A stretch of DNA of 64,000 nucleotides from JALEVB01 sp022768265 (GCA_034168985.1 JAXFJE010000022.1:62001-126000); one strand, 5' to 3'. Positions 52,234 to 62,132 are shown, numbered from the stretch's first letter. Numbers and translations are program-made. The notes: generated by a model not told the origin, from the sequence alone.

Positions 52234-53138
52234 CGGTAACCGATTTAGAAAAAGCGCTGCGTGTTGATAAATATCTTAATATGGTACAAGATGAGCTATC
52301 GCGTAGTTTTATCCAACAATTGATCGATGATGAGAAGATCGTGATCAATGATAAACCGTGCAAAAGCAATACCAAGGTCAAAAATGGGGATATCATTACC
52401 ATCAATGATTTCGCATTGGTGGAAATCGATGCAAAACCCGAGGATATCCCTTTAGATATCATTTATGAAGATCAAGACATCATCGTCATCAATAAACCTA
52501 AAGGGATGGTCGTACATCCTAGTATTGGTAATTATGAACATACTTTGGTCAATGCTTTATTATTTCATTGTAAAGATCTATCAGGGATCAATGGTAAGAT
52601 CCGTCCTGGTATCGTTCATCGTATCGATAAAGATACTACTGGTTGTATCGTTGCCTGCAAAAATGATAAAGCGCATGAAGCTATTGCCCAACAATTAGCT
52701 AATAAGACCTGTCATCGGGAATATATGGCTTTGGTAGAAGGCGTCATCGAGCATAATAGCGGAACGATCGATGCGCCAATCGGTCGAGATGGCAAAGATC
52801 GTAAAAAGATGACCGTCACAGAAATAAACAGCAAAGAAGCGATTACACATTTTGATGTCATCGAACGCTTTAAGAAATACACTTTGGTCAAATGTAAATT
52901 GGAAACAGGACGAACCCATCAGATCAGGGTGCATATGCAATTTATCGATCATCCAATCGTTGGGGATGAAGTATATGGACGACGTAAGACCTTAAAAAAT
53001 ACTCAAGGTCAGGTCTTACATGCTTATAAATTAGAACTGATCCATCCAACAACATTGGAAAAGATGACTTTCGAAGCACCATTACCAACTTATTTTACAG
53101 AACTTTTGACAAGTATCAGGAGTGAAGATAATGCTTAA
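52221..53138 (+). CDS. rluD: 23S rRNA pseudouridine synthase, RluD family
   Basis: A 305-residue enzyme: N-terminal S4 domain (LRVDKYLNMVQDELSR) and catalytic domain with HRIDKDTTG (Asp nucleophile) and GRTHQIRVHM. The Bacillus counterpart is ylyB, also next to lspA. GAGGAG before ATG 52221; exact target uridines inferred from family. Confidence 0.92.
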   Translation: MEKITVTDLEKALRVDKYLNMVQDELSRSFIQQLIDDEKIVINDKPCKSNTKVKNGDIITINDFALVEIDAKPEDIPLDIIYEDQDIIVINKPKGMVVHPSIGNYEHTLVNALLFHCKDLSGINGKIRPGIVHRIDKDTTGCIVACKNDKAHEAIAQQLANKTCHREYMALVEGVIEHNSGTIDAPIGRDGKDRKKMTVTEINSKEAITHFDVIERFKKYTLVKCKLETGRTHQIRVHMQFIDHPIVGDEVYGRRKTLKNTQGQVLHAYKLELIHPTTLEKMTFEAPLPTYFTELLTSIRSEDNA

Positions 53139-54342
53139 ACTATATCAATTAGCCCTATATTTCATCAAGAACTTTAACTACAAGATCGTAGAAGTCAAAC
53201 AATTAAAAAATGAAATATGGCTTTGTAATAAAAAACATCGTACTTATCCGATCATTCGTTTGACCTTAAATGATCTGCCTGAGAATGCTCAGCAAATCCA
53301 TATCAAAGAGATGATCTTAAGTTCTATCGTTGCGACAGTTAACTGTAAACAGGCTTATCTAGATATTCACATTGGTAAGGAAAATGGGGATATTGCTGAT
53401 AATGTGGTAGCCATTGATGAAAGTTATTATGCTGGGGTCGATGTTAGTCGCTATTTTCCCGATCTAAAAAAGCAAATCAAGCCCGTAAATAATATCGAGC
53501 AAGAGATGCAAAGAATTCATGGTGAGTTTAATGAGATGGCCAAGAAAAATCAAAGAAAGGCTAAATATCTCAAATATAAAGATTTACCATGGGTCACGAT
53601 CGTAACGAGCTTACTTTGTATCATCGTCTATCTTTGCAGTTTTTATTTTTATCGTTATGATCTAAACAGTAGCGAAGTAGCGATCGCGATGGGTGGGTAT
53701 TATAAGATCTTTATTGAAGCAGGACAATGGTTTAGGATGTTTACTTCAGGCTTTGTTCATGTAGAATTTACTCATCTTATGGTTAATATCATTTCTTTGC
53801 TTAGCTTGGGTCGTATCCTTGAAAAATACTATGGTCATGCGCGATATGCGATCATCATGTTTGCCAGTATCTTAGGTGGCAGTCTTGCGATGTTTGCGTT
53901 AGCGGATAATATGGTAGCTGTAGGGCTTAGTGGAGGCTTATATGGTTTGATCGGAGCCTTGGTCATTTATATTTACAGTACCAAGATCTATAAGATACCA
54001 ATGGTCATGGCTAATCTTGTTTATATCTTATTGATCAATATCATGATCAATTTCTTGCCTAATGTGGGTTATTTAGCACATATGGGTGGTTTTATCTGCG
54101 GATTGTTGTTAGCAGTGATCTTTAGTAATAATCCAGCTTGGAAAACTTTAAAGCAAAATACGATCGTATGCGCGATCATTTTGTTGGTAGCTGTTGGTTA
54201 TAAGTGTTATGACAATTGGTTTATCAATGATATTTATGGTCAATCTGACCTAAAGATCCTAAAGATATATGAGGAAGCAGGATTAAATGTTGATAAACTT
54301 ACCGTAAATCTAATTAAGATCTATCAAGGAGAACAAGGATGA
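53131..54342 (+). CDS. rhomboid-family intramembrane serine protease
   Basis: A 403-residue protein with a cytoplasmic N-terminal domain (about 1-150) and six or seven membrane segments. Rhomboid motifs: HVEFTHLMVNI, catalytic Ser in VGLSGGLYGLIGA and His in YLAHMGGFICG. Layout resembles YqgP/GluP of Bacillus, which cuts membrane proteins such as a magnesium transporter; the substrate here is unknown. AGGAG 8 nt before ATG 53131; overlaps both neighbours. Confidence 0.9.
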   Translation: MLKLYQLALYFIKNFNYKIVEVKQLKNEIWLCNKKHRTYPIIRLTLNDLPENAQQIHIKEMILSSIVATVNCKQAYLDIHIGKENGDIADNVVAIDESYYAGVDVSRYFPDLKKQIKPVNNIEQEMQRIHGEFNEMAKKNQRKAKYLKYKDLPWVTIVTSLLCIIVYLCSFYFYRYDLNSSEVAIAMGGYYKIFIEAGQWFRMFTSGFVHVEFTHLMVNIISLLSLGRILEKYYGHARYAIIMFASILGGSLAMFALADNMVAVGLSGGLYGLIGALVIYIYSTKIYKIPMVMANLVYILLINIMINFLPNVGYLAHMGGFICGLLLAVIFSNNPAWKTLKQNTIVCAIILLVAVGYKCYDNWFINDIYGQSDLKILKIYEEAGLNVDKLTVNLIKIYQGEQG

Positions 54343-54827
54343 AAAGAGAGAATGTCTTGACATGGGATGAATATTTCATGGGTCTAGCTCATCTATCAAG
54401 CATGCGTAGCAAAGATCCATCAACCCAAGTAGGGGCTGTCATCGTGGATAAGATGAATCGTGTCGTATCGATTGGCTATAATGGCTTACCTTTTGGGTGT
54501 AATGATGATGAGTTTCCATGGGGCAAAGAAGATGGAATGTTGAATAGTAAATATGCTTTCGTAGTTCATGCGGAATTAAATGCTATCTTAAGCAGCAAAC
54601 GCGATCTAAGTGATTGTACGATCTATGTATCGTTATTTCCTTGTAATGAATGTGCTAAAGCCATCATCCAAGCAGGAATCAAAAGGATCGTATATGAATC
54701 AGACAAATACCGCGATCAAGATAGTGTCAAAGCTAGCAAGATGATGTTAAAAGCGGCGAAAGTAGAAATGGTCCAACTGAACAATACGATTGAACTATCT
54801 GTAAAAAAAGTTATCAATAATGGTTAA
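54339..54827 (+). CDS. dCMP deaminase (ComEB-type)
   Basis: A 162-residue zinc enzyme converting dCMP to dUMP for dTTP supply. Zinc ligands and catalytic Glu in HAELNAIL and PCNEC; substrate region SKDPSTQVGAVIVD. In Bacillus the homologue comEB lies in the comE operon, but here it is downstream of the rhomboid gene (ATGA overlap). Confidence 0.92.
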   Translation: MKRENVLTWDEYFMGLAHLSSMRSKDPSTQVGAVIVDKMNRVVSIGYNGLPFGCNDDEFPWGKEDGMLNSKYAFVVHAELNAILSSKRDLSDCTIYVSLFPCNECAKAIIQAGIKRIVYESDKYRDQDSVKASKMMLKAAKVEMVQLNNTIELSVKKVINNG

Positions 54828-54836
54828 ACTATCTGT

Positions 54837-54864
54837 AAAGCGAATCTTAAAGGTTCGCTTTTTC
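54837..54864 (+). terminator. Rho-independent terminator after the lspA operon
   Basis: AAAGCGAATC/GGTTCGCTTT with loop TTAAA and T-run. Confidence 0.9.
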
Positions 54865-54885
54865 TTTTAAAAGCAGCTAATACTA

Positions 54886-54894
54886 TGGTATAAT
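54886..54894 (+). promoter_or_regulatory. extended -10 promoter of the phosphatase gene
   Basis: TGGTATAAT, the same form as the lspA promoter, 48 nt before the ATG. Confidence 0.55.
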
Positions 54895-54941
54895 TCATGA
54901 AAATTAAAGTACAAGTAAATTGATGAAAAAGGAGTACTATT

Positions 54942-55397
54942 ATGCATAAGATAATTTTTATTTGTCATGGCAATATTTGTCGTAGTCCTATGGCTGAATT
55001 TGTGATGAAGGATATCGTCAACAAGCAACAACAAAGTGCAAATTATGAAATTGCTTCATGTGCTACGAGCCGTGAAGAAATCGGTAATCCTGTATATCCT
55101 CCCGTAAAGAAATTATTAGCGCAAAAGGGGATTAGTTGCGAAGGAAAAAGCGCTAGACAATTTAGCAAAGAGGACTATGATCATTACGATATGTTGATCG
55201 TTATGGATGAGTATAATAAAGCAAATTTAAAACGTATGTGCAACAATGATCCCCAAAAGAAAATAAGTATGTTATTGGATCATGCAAAGCGCTTGGGTGA
55301 AAGCGTTAGTGATCCATGGTATACAAGAGATTTTAATAAATGCTATGATGATATCCTGGCGGGGTGTTTAGGTTTATTTGCTGCTTTGAATCAATAA
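54942..55397 (+). CDS. low-molecular-weight protein-tyrosine phosphatase
   Basis: A 151-residue phosphatase with the P-loop CHGNICRS (Cys8, Arg14) and general-acid loop SDPWYTRDF. Such enzymes remove phosphate from protein tyrosine or arginine; no cognate kinase is seen nearby. AAGGAG before ATG 54942; single-gene unit. Confidence 0.93.
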   Translation: MHKIIFICHGNICRSPMAEFVMKDIVNKQQQSANYEIASCATSREEIGNPVYPPVKKLLAQKGISCEGKSARQFSKEDYDHYDMLIVMDEYNKANLKRMCNNDPQKKISMLLDHAKRLGESVSDPWYTRDFNKCYDDILAGCLGLFAALNQ

Positions 55398-55401
55398 TAA
55401 A

Positions 55402-55426
55402 AGATCAAGTTTGCATAACTTGATCT
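55402..55426. repeat. perfect 10-bp inverted repeat without T-run
   Basis: AGATCAAGTT/AACTTGATCT with loop TGCAT, just before the phosphatase terminator. It could stabilise the mRNA 3' end or serve minus-strand rnhC as a terminator (the minus strand continues TTTTATTATTG). Confidence 0.6.
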
Positions 55427-55431
55427 AGGTG

Positions 55432-55464
55432 ACACTATGTTTTAATACATAGTGTTATTTTTTT
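55432..55464 (+). terminator. terminator of the phosphatase gene
   Basis: ACACTATG/CATAGTGT, 8-nt loop, TATTTTTTT; it overlaps the 3' end of rnhC on the other strand. Confidence 0.85.
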
Positions 55465-56324
55465 GCTGGGGTATTTTTAAAATGAAGCTTGGCTACTTCA
55501 TGCAAGCGTTCATAGCCAAATTGCTTGATGAAAGCTTGGATATCTTGATCAACTAAGCTAGATGCTCCCTTATGAAAGGTAAAAGCATAGCGTTTTTCCA
55601 TTTCTTGCCATTTGATCAAAAAAGCGTAACGAGCGATGATGCTAGCACAAGCTACGGCTAGATATTTACTTTCAGCTTTCGTTTCAAAATGAATGTTACC
55701 AATTACTTCAGGTTCTTGCGATAGATACTGATAATAATTTTTGCTAGGGGTAAATTGATCGATCACTACTAGTTTTGGCAAGCTTTGTTTTTTGCTTAGG
55801 TTTAGATAAGCTTGATTGTGTAATTTTGCCTTGATGGCATTTAGGTTATTGCTTTGATGAACGGTATTGTATTTATCGTTATTTAAGATCAAAATGGTAT
55901 ATGTTAGTTGTTGTAATAATTTAGGAGCGATCTTTAAGATGTATTCATCACTTAATTTTTTGGAGTCGGTGATATTTTCTGCTTGTAACCAAGGAAGATC
56001 CTTGCTTTTGACGATGCAGGCTGCAACCACGACCGGTCCAAAATAATCACCTGTACCAACCTCATCGCTGCCAGCATGTTCTTGGAAAGCTTCGGGTTGT
56101 TTGGAAACAACTAGTTTTTTTTCATCCATAAAAGCACTGGCATAGACTTGGGCATCACTACCTTGAAAAACTACTTTGTTGCTGGTATAACAGGTAATGG
56201 TACAGTTTTCTAGTTTAAGCATGTATCTTACATATTGATTGGTGGAAGGTACTTGACCTTCTTTGAAGGTTTCATATAATTTTGCAGCTTGTGCTGGTTG
56301 TAAAGTTAAAGTTATCGTATTCAT
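55455..56324 (-). CDS. rnhC: ribonuclease HIII
   Basis: Cleaves RNA in RNA-DNA hybrids. The 289-residue protein has the N-terminal TBP-like DNA-binding domain of HIII (about 1-85), then the catalytic domain with SDEVGTGDYFGPVVVAA, VIDQFTP and the conserved AKYLAVACASIIARYAF-like SKYLAVACASIIARYAF. DEVGTGDYFGP separates HIII from HII (DExGRG). Divergent from cvpA-mutS2, a common Firmicutes neighbourhood. Confidence 0.95.
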   Translation of the reverse strand: MNTITLTLQPAQAAKLYETFKEGQVPSTNQYVRYMLKLENCTITCYTSNKVVFQGSDAQVYASAFMDEKKLVVSKQPEAFQEHAGSDEVGTGDYFGPVVVAACIVKSKDLPWLQAENITDSKKLSDEYILKIAPKLLQQLTYTILILNNDKYNTVHQSNNLNAIKAKLHNQAYLNLSKKQSLPKLVVIDQFTPSKNYYQYLSQEPEVIGNIHFETKAESKYLAVACASIIARYAFLIKWQEMEKRYAFTFHKGASSLVDQDIQAFIKQFGYERLHEVAKLHFKNTPAKK

Positions 56325-56398
56325 GTTTTTTATTTTAGCATAATAATTTGCTTATTTGAATTTTTTTGAGTATCATTATTAAGAAAGAGGTTCACCAT

Positions 56399-57061
56399 AT
56401 GTATATAGACACTAATTATTTTGTATTCATAGATATCGCTATTATTTTATTTTTGTTCATCAATGTCTTCAAAGGTGTCAAAGAGGGGTTTTTGACGCAA
56501 ATAGTTAATTTGTTGGGGTTGATCGCAGCAATTATCCTAGCTAAGATCTTTGCTCCTATTTTTGCGGAATTGTTTGACCTTTGGCCGCATAGCTGGTATA
56601 TTGCCAATCAAATGGTCTTTGATGCATTGGTTTATGATGCCATCAATAATTTAGTATGGTTTATCTTGTTGGTTATCGTGTTAAAAGTAATTTTTATGTT
56701 ATTCAAGCCACTAGCTAAATTTATTGGCAGCATTCCTTTGATCAAGCAAGTTAATAAAGTTTTAGGAATCATTAGTGGCAGCGTGATCGGGATCATCTGG
56801 CTTTTTATCATCTATATGATCATGGCATCACCGCTTATCATCAATAATCAAGATGTCATCAACCAAACTTATTTTAAAGTGTTTGATCAAGTAACGATGG
56901 CAATCATGAATGAGCAAGCTGTCAATGATCAACTTTGGAAACAATGGATAGATGAAGATTTAAGCAACGACAGTCGTGAAGATATCAAACAGTGGTTGAT
57001 CGATCATAATGTTGATGATCTACCGATCGAAGAATTTACACAAGGAGCTAATAATGAATAG
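56399..57061 (+). CDS. cvpA: CvpA-family membrane protein
   Basis: A 220-residue protein with four hydrophobic segments in the first 160 residues, typical of CvpA (YshB in Bacillus). FKGVKEGFLTQIVNLLGL is a family pattern. Function is uncertain; colicin V production gave the name. ATG 56399 has AAAGAGG 8 nt upstream. It overlaps mutS2 by 8 nt; rnhC-cvpA-mutS2 grouping matches Bacillus (polX absent). Confidence 0.88.
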   Translation: MYIDTNYFVFIDIAIILFLFINVFKGVKEGFLTQIVNLLGLIAAIILAKIFAPIFAELFDLWPHSWYIANQMVFDALVYDAINNLVWFILLVIVLKVIFMLFKPLAKFIGSIPLIKQVNKVLGIISGSVIGIIWLFIIYMIMASPLIINNQDVINQTYFKVFDQVTMAIMNEQAVNDQLWKQWIDEDLSNDSREDIKQWLIDHNVDDLPIEEFTQGANNE

Positions 57062-59351
57062 TTTTTATGAAGAATTTTCTTTGATCGTTGAACAAATGAG
57101 CACTTATTGTAGTTTTTCGTTAGGAAAACAAGCATTATTGGCAACCAAACCTAGTTTTGCCAAGCTGGTGATCAAACGTGATAATCAACGGATCAAAGAA
57201 GCTTTAGAATTATGTTATAAATATGAAAGTATGCCTTTTATGGGCATAAAAGATATTACGATGGCTTTGGATAATGCTGCTAAAGGCATCGTTTTAGCCG
57301 GGCAAGATTTTTTAAATATCATTGATAATATCAATGGTACCAAAGGTATCATCACCTATATGAAACAAGCAGCAAATGATTATCCTAGCATTAGTGAACT
57401 AACCAATACCTTGGTTGTTTGTGATAAATTGCTTAAGATGCTTAACGAGTGTTTTGATGCTTATGGTCAAGTATCAAGCAATGCCAGTGAGCAACTAAGA
57501 GCGATTCGGCAAAACCTAGGTCATATCGATCAAAAGATCGCGGAAACAGCGAATCGTTTTGTTCGTAATCATAGTGCTAGCGTGGTTGATGGCATCATTA
57601 GTACTCGCAATAATCGCGTATGCATCCTGATGAAAGCAAGCGATAAAAATAGCTACGGTGGTTTTGTCCATGGGGAAAGTGCTAGTGGGATGGCTTCTTA
57701 TGTAGAGCCTCAAGAATTGATCGGCTTAAATAATCAAAAACAAGCTCTATTAGATAAGGAACAAATTGAGATCTTACGCATTTTGACCAATTGTACCAAT
57801 TTGGTTGCCCAAAATTATCATGATCTTCATAATAATTTAGCGACCATCACTTTACTAGATGTTATATTTGCTAAAGCTAGCTGGGGCAAAAAGCATGATG
57901 CTTGCGTTGCTAGCTTAGATGAGCATAAACATATTTATTTAAAAAAAGCATTTCACCCTTTGATCGATGCTCAAAAGGTCGTGAAGAATGATTATCGATT
58001 AGGTGATCAAGCGTCGATGTTGTTGATTACTGGTCCTAATACGGGAGGAAAGACCGTTACTTTAAAAGTTATGGCCTTAAGCGTATTGATGACTTATAGC
58101 GGCATGCCGGTTTGTGCAGATACAGCTTCCATTGGTTTTTTTGATCAGGTCTTTATCGATATTGGCGATATGCAAAGCGTTGAGCAAAGTTTGAGTACTT
58201 TTAGTGCGCATTTATCAAACTTAGCATACATCATTGATCATGCGACCAGCTCGTCATTGGTGTTATTAGATGAAATTGGCAGTGGGACCGATCCTAAAGA
58301 AGGAGAAGCACTAGCCATAGCTATTTTCAATTATCTAAGACAATTACAATGTTATTGTGTGGCGACGACTCACTATAATCGTTTGAAAACCTATGGTAAA
58401 CGCCACGATGATGTCTTGGTAGCTAGCGTATTATTTGATGAAAAAACTTTAAGTCCTACTTATAAATATATAGAAAATTTGACCGGACAAAGCAATGCTT
58501 TGACCATTGCTGCCAAATATGGTCTAAAAAAACAGATCATCAATGAAGCCCGTTTTTTGACCCAGCAAAATAAAACTCAAGAAGAAGTCTTGATCGAGAA
58601 ACTAGAGCAGCAGCTTAATGAAGCCCAACAGCTTAATCAACAATTACAAGCAAAGCTTGAAGAAAACAAGGAGCTTCAAAAAGAATTAAAGGCCAAGAAA
58701 ATTAAATTAGATGAGCAATTAGCTCGCGTACAAGATGATGCCATGATCAAAGCGCAACAATATATCGATGAAATCAAGCAACAGGCCGATGATATCTTGA
58801 GCAATATCCGCAAACAAAACAATGGTAAATATCACGAGGTCCTAGCTAAAACTAAACAGTTAGATGAGTTGATCGCGGAAGAAATTGAGGAAGCTGATGA
58901 TGAAAAGATCAACGTTAATGATTATGTAGAAATCAAGCAGACCAATCAAGTAGCGAAGGTCTTAAGTATCGATCGGCAAAATGTGTTATTGGATCTAAAT
59001 GGCATCAAAGTTAAATCGAAGTTATCAAAGATCCGTAAAAGTCATAAGCATATCGTTAAGAAAACGATCAAGCAGCCTAAAAAGGAGATCACTATCAAGA
59101 CCATGCCTTTAGAATGTAATTTGATTGGCTTACGGGTCGATGAAGCCTTGGATGTCATGTATAAATACTTAGATGATGCCAAGATGGCCGGCTTAAAAAC
59201 TTGTCGGATCATTCATGGGGATGGCACCGGAGCTTTAAGAAAGGCGGTACATCAAGCATTAAGCAAAGATAAAGATATCAAAGAATTCCGGCTGGGTAAT
59301 TATAATGAAGGATCAACAGGGGCTACTGTCGTTACTTTTTATGGAGCGTAG
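57054..59351 (+). CDS. mutS2: MutS2, DNA-binding ATPase with Smr domain
   Basis: A 765-residue MutS-type ATPase without the mismatch-recognition domain; acts on recombination intermediates and collided ribosomes. Core with ATPase GPNTGGKTVTL, LLDEIGSGTDP and THYNRLK; coiled coil (about 500-600); C-terminal Smr nuclease domain (LRVDEALDVMYKYL, IHGDGTGALRKAV). Smr nuclease motif usually HGxGxG is HGDGTG here. AAGGAG 6 nt before ATG 57054. Confidence 0.95.
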   Translation: MNSFYEEFSLIVEQMSTYCSFSLGKQALLATKPSFAKLVIKRDNQRIKEALELCYKYESMPFMGIKDITMALDNAAKGIVLAGQDFLNIIDNINGTKGIITYMKQAANDYPSISELTNTLVVCDKLLKMLNECFDAYGQVSSNASEQLRAIRQNLGHIDQKIAETANRFVRNHSASVVDGIISTRNNRVCILMKASDKNSYGGFVHGESASGMASYVEPQELIGLNNQKQALLDKEQIEILRILTNCTNLVAQNYHDLHNNLATITLLDVIFAKASWGKKHDACVASLDEHKHIYLKKAFHPLIDAQKVVKNDYRLGDQASMLLITGPNTGGKTVTLKVMALSVLMTYSGMPVCADTASIGFFDQVFIDIGDMQSVEQSLSTFSAHLSNLAYIIDHATSSSLVLLDEIGSGTDPKEGEALAIAIFNYLRQLQCYCVATTHYNRLKTYGKRHDDVLVASVLFDEKTLSPTYKYIENLTGQSNALTIAAKYGLKKQIINEARFLTQQNKTQEEVLIEKLEQQLNEAQQLNQQLQAKLEENKELQKELKAKKIKLDEQLARVQDDAMIKAQQYIDEIKQQADDILSNIRKQNNGKYHEVLAKTKQLDELIAEEIEEADDEKINVNDYVEIKQTNQVAKVLSIDRQNVLLDLNGIKVKSKLSKIRKSHKHIVKKTIKQPKKEITIKTMPLECNLIGLRVDEALDVMYKYLDDAKMAGLKTCRIIHGDGTGALRKAVHQALSKDKDIKEFRLGNYNEGSTGATVVTFYGA

Positions 59352-59354
59352 ATC

Positions 59355-61112
59355 ATGAATGAAGCATTAAAAGTAAAATTAAGCAACTTAACCAAAGAAC
59401 CAGGCTGTTATTTGATGAAAGATAAGCATAATCAGATCATCTATGTTGGTAAAGCTAAGAATCTCCATAATCGAGTTAACCAATATTTTGTAGGTTCCCA
59501 TGATTATAAGACTACCAAGCTTGTCAGCAATATCCAGGATTTTGACTTCATCATTTGTAAAAGTGAGAAAGAAGCATTGGTCTTAGAAATCAATTTGATC
59601 AAAAAACATCGTCCCAAATACAATATCATGTTTATTGATGATAAAAGCTATCCGTATATCAAGTTGACCAAAGAACGTTTTCCGACTTTAAAGGTTGTAA
59701 GAGAGGCTAAGAAAGATCGTACAAGCAAATATTTTGGACCATATCCTGATGCTAGTGCAGCACATCAAACGATCGCGATCTTGAATAAATTGTATCCTTT
59801 ACGCAAATGCCAAAAACTTCCTAAAAAAGTTTGTTTATATTATCATATTGGTCAATGCCTAGGACCTTGTGAATTTCCAATTGCCAAAGAAACATATGAA
59901 CAGATGGTGCAGCAAATAACGAACTTTTTAAATGGCAATACGAGCGAATTATTAAATGAACTAGAACAAAAAATGTTGCTGGAAAGTGAAAACCTGAATT
60001 TTGAAAAAGCGCAGGAATATAGCGAAATGATCAAAGCCATTCGTCATATCAGTGATAAGCAAGATATCGAAAGCGAAAATCGAGCTAATTTGGATGCCTT
60101 TGCTTATTATGCTGATAAAGGTTATATTTCGATCCAGGGTTTCTTTGTGCGCCAAGGGATCATCTTAGAAAAAGAGTTTAAGTTGATACCATTATACGGT
60201 GATGCCCAAGAAGAATTTATCTCGTTTGTCGTACAGTACTATCAAGATCATCCTTATAGCAGTGAGCTGGTCTTGCCTAAAGATATCGATATTAGTTTGT
60301 TGAATGAAGTTTTGGAGGTCAAGATTTTTCAACCGCAAAAAGGTTATCGGCAAAAGATCATCGATATGGCCATCAATAACGCTAAAGAGCAATTGGTTTT
60401 AAAATTTGAAAATCAAAATAATCAAGACTCTTTATTACAAGCTAGCGTCGATGAATTTTCTATGTTGTTAAAAAAGGATATCCACCGTATCGAATTGTAT
60501 GATAACAGCCATATCCAAGGGGCTTTTAATGTCAGTGCCTGCGTGGTATTTGAAGATGGTTTACCACTTAAGAAAGATTATCGTTTGTATAAGTTGGGAA
60601 GCTATGTTAGTGATGTCGATAGCATGAAAGAAGTCATCTATCGTCGCTATTTCCGCTTGTTAAATGAAGGGGGCAGCTATCCTGATTGTATCTTGGTGGA
60701 TGGTGGCATCATGCAGATCAATGCTGCCAAAGAAGTATTGACAAGTTTAGGAATTGAGATGCTGGTCTGTGGTCTTGTAAAGGACGATAAACATAATAGT
60801 GCGCATTTAGTTAATGATCAAAATGATATCTTACCTATCAAACATGATTCAAATTTATTTTTTATGTTAGCTAGGATGCAAGATGAAGTGCATCGGGTTG
60901 CTATCAGCTATCATCGTAAATTGCGAAATAAAGCTCAAAATGCATCGATATTAGATGAGATCGAAGGAGTAGGCAGCGTAAGAAAAAAACAATTATTGAA
61001 ATATTTTAAGAGTTTTAAACAAATTAAAAATGCTTCGATTGCTGAACTAGCTGAAGTCGTTCCGCAACAAGTTGCTAAAAATATTTTCAATACGTTGCAC
61101 AATGAGTTATAA
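59355..61112 (+). CDS. uvrC: excinuclease ABC subunit C
   Basis: Makes both incisions of nucleotide excision repair. The 585-residue protein has the GIY-YIG nuclease (PGCYLMKDKHNQIIYVGKAK), a UVR domain (about 200-235), the RNase H-like 5' nuclease (IELYDNSHIQGAF, LVDGGIMQI) and a terminal helix-hairpin-helix (IEGVGSVRKKQLLKYF). ATG 59355 lies 3 nt after mutS2, suggesting a repair operon. Confidence 0.96.
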   Translation: MNEALKVKLSNLTKEPGCYLMKDKHNQIIYVGKAKNLHNRVNQYFVGSHDYKTTKLVSNIQDFDFIICKSEKEALVLEINLIKKHRPKYNIMFIDDKSYPYIKLTKERFPTLKVVREAKKDRTSKYFGPYPDASAAHQTIAILNKLYPLRKCQKLPKKVCLYYHIGQCLGPCEFPIAKETYEQMVQQITNFLNGNTSELLNELEQKMLLESENLNFEKAQEYSEMIKAIRHISDKQDIESENRANLDAFAYYADKGYISIQGFFVRQGIILEKEFKLIPLYGDAQEEFISFVVQYYQDHPYSSELVLPKDIDISLLNEVLEVKIFQPQKGYRQKIIDMAINNAKEQLVLKFENQNNQDSLLQASVDEFSMLLKKDIHRIELYDNSHIQGAFNVSACVVFEDGLPLKKDYRLYKLGSYVSDVDSMKEVIYRRYFRLLNEGGSYPDCILVDGGIMQINAAKEVLTSLGIEMLVCGLVKDDKHNSAHLVNDQNDILPIKHDSNLFFMLARMQDEVHRVAISYHRKLRNKAQNASILDEIEGVGSVRKKQLLKYFKSFKQIKNASIAELAEVVPQQVAKNIFNTLHNEL

Positions 61113-61134
61113 TATTTAGCAAGAGGTATGTAAC

Positions 61135-62130
61135 GTGGAAAAGCAAAAACATCTTTTTGTCAGCTGCTTGTTAGTAATCGCGCTAGCATGTGTCGGCATC
61201 ATGAATATAAAATATGATCGATTGTCGCGTTATCCTTATCAGGATGAAGAATCGCGCAAGATCATCGATGAATATCTAAGTGATGAGGAAATAGAGTATA
61301 TCATTGAATATAGCATTGCACCTAATGTCTTTATTTCCTTCATCGATGTTGAAGGGTTTAATATCTATCATGCCAGTGAATATAAACATTTAAGTAATTT
61401 ATTGTGGCAAGAAAAACCTGAAAATATAGTTGGTATGGTTGAAGCCACGCGTAACTATATCAGCGTGGATCAATTATATAACTTATTAAATAATTATAAA
61501 TACAACGAAATAATTTACTTCTATGAATTTAAGGATATGTATAATCCTCAAAGCATCTTGGTAGAAAACGCTAAAAGCGTCGATGCTTATTTGGATGATA
61601 CATATACAGTTGGGATCAGGGTTCCTACAAATCTAGAAACCATCGATCAAGAAAAGATCAATACGAGCCAAGATATCCAATTGGAAACTTCATGTGCGCA
61701 ATCTTTATATCAAATGTGTGTTGCGATGGAAGCGAGTGAAGAGTTTGCAGGTACCAAATGTGGAGGCATGGAAGTAAAACAAGGCTATGTCAGTTATGAT
61801 CAACAAAAGGCCTTATATGATGAAATGCAAAAAAATAATCCAGATATCAGTGGTATCTTGAATTATCCTGGTCATGATGAACATCAATTGGGATTAGCTG
61901 TTGACCTTAGTGTTGAAGGCTTGGATCAAACAAGCTTCTATAAGACAAGCCAATATCAATGGTTATTAGATAATGCCTATAAATATGGCTTTGTTCAAAC
62001 CTATACGGATCAAAGTTTCCCAGATACGCAAAAAAGCGCTAAGCCATATCATTTTAGATATGTGGGGGTGGCGATGGCAACGCATATGCATGATAATAAC
62101 TTGACCTTAAAACAAGCATTAGGTAAATAA
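61135..62130 (+). CDS. VanY-like D-alanyl-D-alanine carboxypeptidase family protein (M15B)
   Basis: A 331-residue protein with a membrane anchor (about 7-24), an about 165-residue N-terminal region of unknown fold and a VanY-type peptidase domain: SYDQQKALYDEM, HDEHQLGLAVDLS (zinc His and Asp) and KPYHFRYVG (third zinc His). In VanY/VanX enzymes the last motif is ExWH with a catalytic Glu; here Glu is replaced by Lys or shifted, so activity is doubtful. Starts GTG 61135 behind AAGAGG; 22 nt after uvrC. Confidence 0.85.
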   Translation: MEKQKHLFVSCLLVIALACVGIMNIKYDRLSRYPYQDEESRKIIDEYLSDEEIEYIIEYSIAPNVFISFIDVEGFNIYHASEYKHLSNLLWQEKPENIVGMVEATRNYISVDQLYNLLNNYKYNEIIYFYEFKDMYNPQSILVENAKSVDAYLDDTYTVGIRVPTNLETIDQEKINTSQDIQLETSCAQSLYQMCVAMEASEEFAGTKCGGMEVKQGYVSYDQQKALYDEMQKNNPDISGILNYPGHDEHQLGLAVDLSVEGLDQTSFYKTSQYQWLLDNAYKYGFVQTYTDQSFPDTQKSAKPYHFRYVGVAMATHMHDNNLTLKQALGK

Positions 62131-62132
62131 AT

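Noticed and set aside
55402..55426. First hairpin after the phosphatase as its terminator
   Set aside because: It is not followed by a T-run on the plus strand; the next hairpin at 55432 is the better terminator.
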